A stretch of 64,000 nucleotides of DNA, taken from contig NZ_CP012676.1 in the NCBI RefSeq assembly GCF_001294575.1, positions 1,054,001 to 1,118,000 of the forward strand. Reading direction: 5' to 3'. The position numbers were made by a program, and so were the translations under genes. Shown piece by piece: positions 9,996 through 17,569 of the stretch (the first letter of the stretch is position 1; each line of letters opens with the position of its first letter). The stretch is from Pseudomonas versuta (GTDB lineage: Bacteria > Pseudomonadota > Gammaproteobacteria > Pseudomonadales > Pseudomonadaceae). The notes below the pieces were generated by a model. It did no database searches and was not told the origin of the DNA. It saw only the letters and a program-made list of their open reading frames with translations.

Positions 9996-11161
9996 ATGGG
10001 GTGGTCGCCGATACTTAAAGCAGCTACTTAAGCTATTACGGTTGTTTTAGCGCATGAGCAAAGCGCAAAAGTTCATGCTGGCATCCAACGCACGAGACCG
10101 GCTTTCTACTGAGTGCGTTGAGGTCCTGAAAATTACTCAGACTAACGTTTATCGTGCCGGTTGAGTCCCAACTTACGGGGAGCTGTCTTTGGATATCCGG
10201 TTCTATGTAGCGACCGGATCTTCAGAAAGTTACTGCTCTAGTCCTGGAAAATGCTTTCAAGATTGAAGTGAGTTCTGATCCACAATACTGCAGTTTAACC
10301 GCGACGTCTGCAGTAACCACTCATCGCACTGCCTTTCGAAGCCGGGGAGGGCATTGGCGATGCTTACCCTATCTGTACGTGTCAGCCTGTGGAGGGAGAG
10401 GCATAAACTTTATTTGTCCAGCGTGGAGCCGGACGTTGGTTGCTCCAAGATATTATTCATCGAAAAGGGTGTCTGGATAATTTTTGAACCAAGGCGCAGT
10501 TACCAGTCATTGTGGTTGCCTCTTAGCCTGTCCGGCGACAACAGTGTATTGCCAAGACATGGATGGACCGCTAAATGGCCCCGTCAATCACTGCCAATCA
10601 AGCGGCAGGCCATAATCGTTGGCCGTAAGGTGGGCTGTCTGGCCGATACTTCCTATCGATGATTGGGAATTCTGCGGGTGAAATGTGCGCCAGTGGTCGT
10701 ATTGTCCATTCCTTGAAAGCCATGCTGGTACCTCGAAGGCATAATGTATCTCTTTACCGGTTGCCAGCTAAGCCGCCTTGGGCGCAGTGATACAAAACCA
10801 AGGTCCTCAGCGCGGTAATGTTGAATTGAGAGGTGAGAGCTGTATCATCCGCGCAGGTTTGTAAATTTTGGCGATTATCCGGCCTATGCAATTCATAAGA
10901 ATTCGCATTAATGGGTTTCAGGTATGGTTCTGTAGCCTGATCAGATACGTTAGATGCTTGACCATATAGTGGAAAAATGAGCATCGGCAAAGGAACTGTT
11001 GACGCTGTGCCGAACTCATAACTGACGTCGTCGACGTTCCAATGCAGACGGGTTGAACTCGTAGCGGTTATTCTATTTAGCCGCTATGGAAAAGAAACAA
11101 GCCAGATACGAGTCACTGGCGATTGCACCATACAATGGTAAACGGAAGACCCATTAATGAA
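9996..11161 (+). other. Gene-poor 1.2-kb stretch between wzz and rfaH
   Basis: No gene could be assigned. The longest plus frame is about 100 codons from ATG 10360, with a purine-rich GGGGAGGG upstream at poor spacing. A 36-codon frame lies at 10054-10164 and a 78-codon minus frame at 10754-10990. None shows a known motif. The composition does not look strongly coding. The stretch could be decayed coding DNA, could hold an untranslated RNA, or could be a long rfaH leader. Its length is unusual for this otherwise dense chromosome. Confidence 0.4.
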
Positions 11162-11695
11162 ATGCCCATGTCCATAACAACCCCCGCAGCAGCCTGCGAA
11201 ACCAGGACGTCCAAGCCAGGCGACTGGTACTTGGTGCAGTGCAAACCCAGACAAGACGAGCGGGCTGAGGAGAACCTTCAGCGTCAGGGTTATGGTTGCT
11301 CGCGCCCATCCTGCCGGCGCGAAAAGCTCGTACGTGGCCAATTGCAATTCACTCAAGAGTCCTTATTTCCGGGCTATCTCTTTATTCATATGCCCCAAGG
11401 TGCTAACTGGGCTCCATTGCGCTCAACGCGGGGCGTAGCTCGCATTGTGGCTTTTGGCGGTCGGCCTCTGGCTGTAAGCCATGACCTCATTGTTCAACTG
11501 CAAGATCGTGCAAGCACGCACACCATTGCGGCCTACAACCCCGGCGATAAAGTCACCATTCTTGATCAGAGCTTCGCAGGTATTGAGTCCATATTCATGG
11601 CAATGGACGGCGAAGAAAGAGTCATTCTGCTCATCAATTTAATGAATCGACAGCAACAGATCAGTTTACCGGTGACGAGTATCGCCAATCGCTAA
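11162..11695 (+). CDS. rfaH: Transcription antitermination protein RfaH
   Basis: A specialised NusG paralogue of about 177 residues. The N-terminal NGN domain is clear: GDWYLVQCKPRQDERAEENL, QESLFPGYLFIHMP, and LRSTRGVARIVAFGGRPLAV. A short C-terminal KOW-type domain (YNPGDKVTILDQSFAGIESI) follows. RfaH joins RNA polymerase paused at an ops element, blocks Rho-dependent termination and recruits ribosomes to long operons, chiefly for cell-surface polysaccharides. An ops element lies 68 bases behind this gene. The start is uncertain: ATG 11135, 11162 and 11168 are in frame, and none has a clear ribosome-binding site. I use 11162. Confidence 0.88.
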   Translation: MPMSITTPAAACETRTSKPGDWYLVQCKPRQDERAEENLQRQGYGCSRPSCRREKLVRGQLQFTQESLFPGYLFIHMPQGANWAPLRSTRGVARIVAFGGRPLAVSHDLIVQLQDRASTHTIAAYNPGDKVTILDQSFAGIESIFMAMDGEERVILLINLMNRQQQISLPVTSIANR

Positions 11696-11739
11696 GTGAA
11701 ATTTAGGCCTTAGCCTGGACAATGAAAGCAGCCCGTTCT

Positions 11740-11775
11740 CAGGAAATCGACGATCAATCCTGGGGCGGTAGCGTG
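11740..11775 (+). promoter_or_regulatory. ops element / JUMPstart-like site of the O-antigen operon
   Basis: Bases 11764-11775 read GGCGGTAGCGTG, identical to the classic ops sequence bound by RfaH on the non-template strand. The preceding CAATCCTGG resembles the 3' part of JUMPstart elements. It lies in the untranslated stretch between rfaH and rmlA, 81 bases before the rmlA start, where it would act on elongating polymerase entering the operon. Confidence 0.88.
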
Positions 11776-11856
11776 TTTTTGAAAAATAAAATTCAAACCT
11801 ATCACCTGTTAGCGTCATAGGTGATTTAGCCGAATAGTTAAGGAAGAGCTAGAAAC

Positions 11857-12747
11857 ATGACCACCATTAAGCGCAAAGGCATCATTCTTGCTGGCGGTTC
11901 AGGCACACGTCTGCACCCGTTGACGTTAGGCGTCTCTAAACAGATGTTGCCTATCTACGATAAACCGATGATTTTCTATCCTCTATCGGTCTTGATGCTG
12001 GCGGGCATGCGAGAAATTTTGATCATATCGACCCCTGAAGATCTACCGTGTTTCAAAAAATTGCTGGGTGACGGCAACCGATACGGTATCGAACTGAGTT
12101 ACGCCGAGCAGCCTAGTCCTGATGGATTGGCGCAAGCATTCATCATAGGTGAAGAGTTCATTGGTGCAGATCCGGTGTGTTTGATTCTCGGCGATAACAT
12201 TTTTTACGGTCAGCACTTCTCTGATAACTTGCGCTCTGCGATGACCCAAGAGACAGGTGCAACTGTCTTCGGCTATCACGTATCGGACCCTGAGCGATTT
12301 GGTGTGGTTGAGTTTGACAGTAGAGGGCGTGCATTGAGTATTGAAGAAAAGCCGTCCAAACCAAAATCTAACTATGCAGTAACGGGTTTGTATTTCTATG
12401 ACAATCAGGTTGTAGAAATCGCGAAAAAAATGAAGCCATCACCACGGGGCGAACTTGAAATCACTGACGTTAACCGTGCTTATCTTGAACAGAACAGTTT
12501 GACGGTTGAAATGCTGGGCCGTGGATTCGCCTGGCTGGATACCGGTACACATGACTCTTTACTGGAAGCTAGTCACTTTGTGCATACCATAGAGCAGCGC
12601 CAAGGGTTAAAAGTAGCTTGTCTGGAAGAGATTGCTTTTAACAGCGGCTGGATTACCCCTGATATGCTGGCTGTTCAAGCTGAACGGTTTAAGAAGACAG
12701 GGTATGGGCAATACCTTCTACGGCTTTTGATGGAGGCCGGAAGGTAA
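11857..12747 (+). CDS. rmlA: Glucose-1-phosphate thymidylyltransferase
   Basis: A 296-residue cytosolic nucleotidyltransferase that joins glucose-1-phosphate and dTTP to give dTDP-glucose, the first step to dTDP-L-rhamnose. The N-terminal motif [20 protein letters not shown] and the downstream [16 protein letters not shown] are typical of RmlA, as are [11 protein letters not shown] and the [15 protein letters not shown] segment. Length is standard (about 290). ATG 11857 has AAGGAAGAGC upstream. The TAA overlaps the rmlC ATG by one base, giving translational coupling. It is the first gene after the ops element. rmlB and rmlD are absent from this window, so the rhamnose pathway is split. Confidence 0.97.
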   Translation: MTTIKRKGIILAGGSGTRLHPLTLGVSKQMLPIYDKPMIFYPLSVLMLAGMREILIISTPEDLPCFKKLLGDGNRYGIELSYAEQPSPDGLAQAFIIGEEFIGADPVCLILGDNIFYGQHFSDNLRSAMTQETGATVFGYHVSDPERFGVVEFDSRGRALSIEEKPSKPKSNYAVTGLYFYDNQVVEIAKKMKPSPRGELEITDVNRAYLEQNSLTVEMLGRGFAWLDTGTHDSLLEASHFVHTIEQRQGLKVACLEEIAFNSGWITPDMLAVQAERFKKTGYGQYLLRLLMEAGR

Positions 12748-13304
12748 TGAAAATTACACGGACTGAAATACCTGATGTACTCATCATTGAGCCCACTGTG
12801 TTCAGTGATGATCGTGGCTGGTTTATGGAAAGTTTTAATGAAGAGCGTTTCAGCAATGAAGTGCAAAAGTTAGGTTTTCCTAAGCCGCGACCTTTTGTAC
12901 AGGATAATCACTCCTGTTCCAGGCGTGGTGTCCTTCGCGGGTTGCATTATCAGGCTGCGCCACATGCTCAAGGAAAGTTGGTGAGGGTCGTTGAGGGGGC
13001 TGTCTTCGATGTGGCCGTGGATATCCGGAAAGACTCACCAACTTTTTTGAAGTGGGTAGGTGTAGAGCTAAATAGCAGTAGTAAGAAAATGCTATGGATA
13101 CCAGAAGGTTTTGCTCATGGTTTCCTTGCGTTAGAGGATAATACTCAATTTTTGTATAAAACAACTGATTATTACGACAAGAATTCAGAAGGCTCTTTGT
13201 TGTGGAGTGATCGCGATATAAATATCTCCTGGCCAAAGATCGAAGAAGTAATCATAAGCGAGAAAGATCAAGATGCTATTTCGGTGGTCGACTCTTCTTT
13301 TTAG
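12747..13304 (+). CDS. rmlC: dTDP-4-dehydrorhamnose 3,5-epimerase
   Basis: A 185-residue cupin enzyme that epimerises dTDP-4-keto-6-deoxyglucose at C3 and C5. The sequence shows FSDDRGWFMESFNEERF, the active-site region FVQDNHSCSRRGVLRGLHYQ (with the catalytic His), GKLVRVVEGAVFDVAVDIR and IPEGFAHGFLALED. Length matches the family. It overlaps rmlA by one base. Composition becomes more AT-rich toward its 3' end, where the variable core of the O-antigen locus begins. With rmlA it implies that L-rhamnose, or a dTDP-6-deoxysugar made from the same intermediate, is part of the polymer. Confidence 0.96.
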   Translation: MKITRTEIPDVLIIEPTVFSDDRGWFMESFNEERFSNEVQKLGFPKPRPFVQDNHSCSRRGVLRGLHYQAAPHAQGKLVRVVEGAVFDVAVDIRKDSPTFLKWVGVELNSSSKKMLWIPEGFAHGFLALEDNTQFLYKTTDYYDKNSEGSLLWSDRDINISWPKIEEVIISEKDQDAISVVDSSF

Positions 13305-13373
13305 ATGTGGTTGGTCGGGTTCGGATGGGCGAATGGTTTTTTAAAAAAAGTGGTCTTGGGTTAAGAGTGGCTA

Positions 13374-14072
13374 ATGGACAATAATTTAGTATCTCTGTTT
13401 GAAGTATTAGTGATTTTGACTTTGATTGGTGCCCAGGTTTTCGATGTCTATGCTGTCATGGTCAGAGCCAGAGTAAACGTGGATGGCACTACACAAGTTT
13501 TAGCCGTAGCAAACTGGGTGCAATACCTGGCGCGAATTATGAATATGGTCTCTGTTTTCAGTATCTCATTATTACTAGAGAAGAAAATAACCACCATAGG
13601 CGTTCCGGCCATGTTTGGTTATTCAATGTGTGCTGGATTGTTGTTTATAATTTTTGTGTGCCGCTCAAAATACGCGACTCAGCCGCTTAAGTATCTTCAG
13701 ATTCTTGGCTTTACAGGGATTTTTGGTGCGTTGGGGAAGAAGCAATACTGGTGGCGGGTAGAATGGGATGTTTTCTCTAAAGTTACAATGTACTCAATAC
13801 TTGTCAGCTTGCTAATAAATTTAGCAATAATTATGCCTTTCGTGTTGAGTATTAAATATCCGGAAATTAGAATGACCTTGGCTTATACAGGGCAGTTACT
13901 GAATTTTTGCGCATCAATAATTATGTTTACTTATATCGATAGGGTTTTCTTCAAAGCTTTAGATGTGGGTAATGAAATAAATTGCGCTGCACGTATTATA
14001 ACCGGAAAATTAATTGGTCAGATGATTTTGGTTGCAGGCGTAGTGGTTACTTACTATGTGTTGAAAGTGTGA
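13374..14072 (+). CDS. Multi-pass membrane protein, possible Amj-type (DUF2837) lipid-linked sugar flippase
   Basis: A 232-residue, very hydrophobic protein with about six or seven predicted membrane helices. The N-terminus reads LFEVLVILTLIGAQVFDVYA, then QYLARIMNMVSVFSISLLL; the layout of a helix, a charged YAVMVRARVN loop and a second helix with an R-x-x-N-M motif resembles Amj/YdaH (DUF2837) proteins. Amj is an alternative lipid II flippase in Bacillus subtilis. No 12-14 helix Wzx transporter is present in this locus, so this protein is the best candidate for moving the finished undecaprenyl-linked repeat. The family match is from memory and tentative. DNA is strikingly AT-rich. The wzy-like gene follows 12 bases later. 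Confidence 0.45.
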   Translation: MDNNLVSLFEVLVILTLIGAQVFDVYAVMVRARVNVDGTTQVLAVANWVQYLARIMNMVSVFSISLLLEKKITTIGVPAMFGYSMCAGLLFIIFVCRSKYATQPLKYLQILGFTGIFGALGKKQYWWRVEWDVFSKVTMYSILVSLLINLAIIMPFVLSIKYPEIRMTLAYTGQLLNFCASIIMFTYIDRVFFKALDVGNEINCAARIITGKLIGQMILVAGVVVTYYVLKV

Positions 14073-14084
14073 GGTCTGTATACT

Positions 14085-15119
14085 ATGTCTGAATCACTTG
14101 AGCAATACAGTGGGAAGTGGACATTTTTTGTAAATACCAACAGGCTATTGTTTTTGTTGGTTGTTTCTACTGTACTTCTGGTTTATTACTTTGTGGGTGG
14201 CTACGGCTTTCCTGATTATCGCAATTATATCGCTCTGGCTGAAAATAATGGTTATATTACATCGGCCAATGAGTATGCGGCAGAGTGGGTAGCACGATTT
14301 TTTTTACGTAATGGCTTTGGAGTTGCTGATAGCGCTGCAGGGACAGTTGATTTTTTTGCTGCGTTCGTACAGATTTTTTATATAGTATTTATTTTGATAT
14401 TAATGAGAGGTGATGATTTACAGCAGCAGCAACGTGGTTGGTTGTTTTTTACGCTCGCGCTATCTCCTTTGTTATTGACGACGGCACTGAGGGCGACACC
14501 TGCGTATCTAATAATTGCATATCTATGTTCGTATGGGAAGATCTCTACTTTTCGGTTTTTTATTTTGGCTGTAGTTGCTATTTCTTTTCACGATTCGGCA
14601 ATTGTAATGATTGCTTTGTATGTGATGTCGTGTGTGTTCTGCAATGTGTTCTATAATGTTAGGGAAAGTTTTCTCCGTTGGGGTATGTGGGGGGCATTTA
14701 CTTTAATTTTGTTGTCGCAACAAGTTTCATTTTTGTTTGTGAGTTTGGTGAGTCATTTTGATTTGGGAATAAGGGCGGTTTATTTTCAGGGGGGTGAAAG
14801 CGCCTCCGTAGTTAAGAAAATATTTCTGCTATTTATATGGGTTGTTGCATACACCGGGTTGTCTGGTGAGGCAGTCAGTATACGATCGAAGGTTTTTTTG
14901 TGTGCAAGCACATTGGTAATGGCGCTTTCTTTCTCGCTTAGTGAAGTTGCGGGTATTAGATTTTCTGTATATGTTTTAGGTGCTGCTGTGGTAGCGAAGG
15001 GCGCATTTTTATTTAGCGGGAATGAAGATAGTAAATTCAAACAAGTTGATCTTGTTTTAGGTTTTATGTATTTCGTTATAATGTTCTATGATATTTTTAG
15101 GAATGTAAAAGCGTCCTGA
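14085..15119 (+). CDS. wzy: O-antigen polymerase (Wzy/EpsG-like)
   Basis: A 344-residue integral membrane protein with about nine or ten predicted helices spread along its length. It contains the periplasmic-loop motif GGYGFPDYRNYIALAENN after the first helix, typical of EpsG/Wzy polymerases. It would join lipid-linked repeats in the periplasm, working with Wzz. Sequence conservation in Wzy proteins is low, so the call rests on topology, that motif and its place among O-antigen genes. DNA is strongly AT-rich with many TTT and ATT codons, unlike flanking chromosome. It follows the putative flippase after 12 bases. Confidence 0.75.
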   Translation: MSESLEQYSGKWTFFVNTNRLLFLLVVSTVLLVYYFVGGYGFPDYRNYIALAENNGYITSANEYAAEWVARFFLRNGFGVADSAAGTVDFFAAFVQIFYIVFILILMRGDDLQQQQRGWLFFTLALSPLLLTTALRATPAYLIIAYLCSYGKISTFRFFILAVVAISFHDSAIVMIALYVMSCVFCNVFYNVRESFLRWGMWGAFTLILLSQQVSFLFVSLVSHFDLGIRAVYFQGGESASVVKKIFLLFIWVVAYTGLSGEAVSIRSKVFLCASTLVMALSFSLSEVAGIRFSVYVLGAAVVAKGAFLFSGNEDSKFKQVDLVLGFMYFVIMFYDIFRNVKAS

Positions 15120-15226
15120 GTTATATGCAGCGCTTATCTATTGGCTTATGTTATTTGTAATGCGTATTGGTTGTGGGTGATTCCACATTGAGTGGTAGTT
15201 TCAGTCCTGATTTTGGTGCGTAATTT

Positions 15227-16129
15227 ATGAAAGAGAAGATAGCTGTTTTGATGGCTACCTATAATGGTAGTAAGTATTTGGAAGAGCAGTTGATATCTAT
15301 AATTGCCCAGGCAAATATAGAATGGCATTTATTTGTTCGTGATGATGGTTCTACAGATAATACAGTCAGCCTGTTAAGGCTTTATGCTGATAAGTATGAA
15401 AATATAACAATTGTCGATAATTTTGGTGAGTTCACAGGTTCTGCAGCTGGGAATTTCTTCAAACTAGTGCACTTTTCTGACTATTCGGGTTTCACTCATA
15501 TCAGCTTTGCTGATCAAGACGATATTTGGTCTCCTGGTAAACTACGTACTGCGTTGGACTGTATGGCATTAGAGGGGGCGGGAGGCTATTCTTCAAATTT
15601 GGTATCCTATGATAATGTCATGAGGCGCGCTAGTTACATTGATAAAAGTCAAGCCCAGAAAGACTTTGACTACCTTTTCCAAGGTGCTTCTGCAGGATGT
15701 ACTTACGTCATTACTCAACAAGTTTGTGCTCTCATAAAAGCCAAAACACTGGCTATTGATTCTTTTAAAGGTAGATCGCATGATTGGCTTATTTATGCGA
15801 TTTGCAGGGTGAATGAAGTCAAGTGGGCCCTAGATCGTGAAGCCCATATTTTTTATCGGCAGCATGCAACTAATGTATATGGTTCAATGAGCGCTTTTCA
15901 AGGGCTTGTTAGTAGGATAAAGCTTTTGCGGAGTGGATGGTATCGTAACAATATTTTGTGGGTTGCAGATAAGTCCGGTTCGAAAGAAAGCGCTGCTAAA
16001 ATTGTCGAACTGATTGAGCGCAATGGCTTACTAGATAAGCTGAAGCTGTTACAAATGACTTGTCTTTTTCGTCGCGGGAAAAAAGAGAGTTACTTCCTGA
16101 AGTTTATTATTTTGTTTTTATTTAAATAA
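15227..16129 (+). CDS. Family 2 glycosyltransferase, rhamnosyltransferase-like
   Basis: A 300-residue GT-A enzyme. The N-terminus IAVLMATYNGSKYLEEQLIS and the RDDGSTDNTVSLL motif form the nucleotide-sugar site, and FADQDDIWSPGKL contains the DxD-like metal site and a motif common in rhamnosyltransferase-like members. No membrane helix is evident except a hydrophobic, basic C-terminus. It is the only non-initiating glycosyltransferase in the locus. With rmlA and rmlC present, transfer of L-rhamnose from dTDP-rhamnose to the lipid-linked first sugar is the simplest reading; the donor is not proved by sequence. AT-rich like its neighbours. Confidence 0.85.
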   Translation: MKEKIAVLMATYNGSKYLEEQLISIIAQANIEWHLFVRDDGSTDNTVSLLRLYADKYENITIVDNFGEFTGSAAGNFFKLVHFSDYSGFTHISFADQDDIWSPGKLRTALDCMALEGAGGYSSNLVSYDNVMRRASYIDKSQAQKDFDYLFQGASAGCTYVITQQVCALIKAKTLAIDSFKGRSHDWLIYAICRVNEVKWALDREAHIFYRQHATNVYGSMSAFQGLVSRIKLLRSGWYRNNILWVADKSGSKESAAKIVELIERNGLLDKLKLLQMTCLFRRGKKESYFLKFIILFLFK

Positions 16130-16264
16130 TCTGAATATGCAGGTGTCTGAATTAAAATCGGATGTGTGGGCGTTGATATAGTTGGATTTTTGTGTCATGT
16201 GTCACGTGTAAGATGCTAGGGTCTAGGAATGTCTGGATTTAACATCGATTTTTAGAGGATTTTT

Positions 16265-16858
16265 ATGAAGCGTTTATTCGATATTGTTCTTTCATTTCTA
16301 GGGTTGGTGGTCTTATCGCCTGTGATGTTAGTAGTCTATTTTTTGGTTAAAAAAAGACTAGGCTCTCCTGTGTTTTTTAAACAGCTGCGCCCGGGCTTAC
16401 ATGGTGAGCCGTTCGAAATGATTAAGTTTAGAACCATGCGAGATGCAGTGGGTAGCTCTGGAGATCCTTTGCCTGACAATTTGCGCATGACTAAATTTGG
16501 CAGTTTTCTGCGCTCCAGCAGTCTCGATGAACTACCAGGTCTTTGGAATGTCCTTAAAGGCGATATGAGTCTGGTAGGGCCTAGACCATTACTGATGGAG
16601 TATCTGCCTTTATATACGCCCGAGCAGTATAGGCGCCATGACGTACGCCCTGGAATAACGGGCTGGGCGCAGGTGAATGGTCGGAACTCGTTGAGTTGGG
16701 AAGATAAGTTTAGACTAGATACGTGGTACGTTGATAATAAAACCATGCATTTAGACGTTAAAATATTATTTCTTACGGTTAAAAAAGTCATTGTAAGGGA
16801 CGGTATAAGTGCAGATGGAGAGGCGACCATGAGCAAGTTTACAGGTGGGAAATCTTGA
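16265..16858 (+). CDS. Undecaprenyl-phosphate sugar phosphotransferase (PglC-like initiating enzyme)
   Basis: A 197-residue small monotopic phosphoglycosyl transferase. It has one re-entrant membrane helix (about residues 5-28, KRLFDIVLSFLGLVVLSPVM), then GSPVFFKQLRPGLHGEPFEM and KFRTMRDA. The catalytic Asp-Glu pair is in SSLDELPGLWNVLKGDMSLV, and VGPRPLL and RPGITGWAQVNGRNSLSWE follow. It transfers a sugar phosphate from a UDP-sugar to undecaprenyl phosphate. Because genes for a PglD/PglE/PglF-type pathway follow, UDP-2,4-diamino-2,4,6-trideoxyglucose (bacillosamine type) is the likely substrate. The short form lacks the N-terminal helices of WbaP, as in PglC. Confidence 0.92.
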   Translation: MKRLFDIVLSFLGLVVLSPVMLVVYFLVKKRLGSPVFFKQLRPGLHGEPFEMIKFRTMRDAVGSSGDPLPDNLRMTKFGSFLRSSSLDELPGLWNVLKGDMSLVGPRPLLMEYLPLYTPEQYRRHDVRPGITGWAQVNGRNSLSWEDKFRLDTWYVDNKTMHLDVKILFLTVKKVIVRDGISADGEATMSKFTGGKS

Positions 16859-16912
16859 GTGTTATGAAAGATTACATGTTCTGTTCATTAATTACTGCTG
16901 AGGTTTGATTTT

Positions 16913-17569
16913 GTGAATTCGTCTAAAAAGTTAATAATTATTGGTTTTAGCGGTTTCGCCAAAGAAGTGTATTGGCTTGCTTCCCGCCTGGGCGTAACGG
17001 TCGCCGGTTTTTTAGACGATAATGACAGTGTTCTCGGTGCATCGTTTGGGACGGCAAAGGTTCTCGGTAAAATCGAGGGCTGGGAGCGTTATGATGACTG
17101 CCAATTTGTTATTGCAATTGGCAATCCACGAATCAGGCAGAAAGTTTTCAAAAAGATGACAGGCACTGGTTTTCCAGATTTTGCCACGCTCATTGACCCG
17201 GCCGCGGTTGCTTCTGCTTCTGATGTTAGTGTCGGTCCAGGCAGTATTATTTGTGCCGGTACTGTTTGTACCGTCGATATAAAAATTGGCGCTCACGTTA
17301 TTGTTAATTTGAATGGTACTATCGGTCATGATGTAGTTATCGATGATTTTGTAACTATTGCTCCCATGGTTGCCATTTCAGGAAATGTTCATGTTCAGTC
17401 GCTTGTGGAGGTGGGTACGGGAGCATGTATCCGCCAAGGACTAGTTTTGGAATCCGGTTCGATGTTAGGCATGGGCAGTGTTTTGACCAAAAATGTAAAG
17501 CAGAATGTTGTTTTTTTTGGTAATCCTGCCAAAGCCTTTAAAGTCATACCCGCCGACGAGGCTCAATAA
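16913..17569 (+). CDS. PglD-like sugar N-acyltransferase
   Basis: A 218-residue left-handed beta-helix acyltransferase. The N-terminal sugar-binding domain begins KKLIIIGFSGFAKEVYWLA; the C-terminal part is hexapeptide repeats ending in VFFGNPAKAF. PglD-type enzymes acylate the 4-amino group of a UDP-4-amino-6-deoxysugar. The catalytic-base histidine is kept at H139 (TIGHDVVIDDF). The second conserved histidine of PglD, nine residues later, is T148 here (DDFVTIAP instead of the usual HIAP), which may change acyl-CoA choice. Start is GTG 16913 with GAGG upstream. The stop shares one base with the start of the 3-hydroxyacyl-CoA dehydrogenase gene, so the two are made together. Confidence 0.88.
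   Translation: MNSSKKLIIIGFSGFAKEVYWLASRLGVTVAGFLDDNDSVLGASFGTAKVLGKIEGWERYDDCQFVIAIGNPRIRQKVFKKMTGTGFPDFATLIDPAAVASASDVSVGPGSIICAGTVCTVDIKIGAHVIVNLNGTIGHDVVIDDFVTIAPMVAISGNVHVQSLVEVGTGACIRQGLVLESGSMLGMGSVLTKNVKQNVVFFGNPAKAFKVIPADEAQ

Noticed and set aside
10268..10662. Two overlapping plus-strand frames of about 70 and 100 codons between wzz and rfaH
   Set aside because: No recognisable motif, poor ribosome-binding spacing and different frames; kept only as part of the unexplained stretch.
10754..10990. A 78-codon minus-strand frame
   Set aside because: No similarity, no ribosome-binding site, and surrounded by non-coding sequence.
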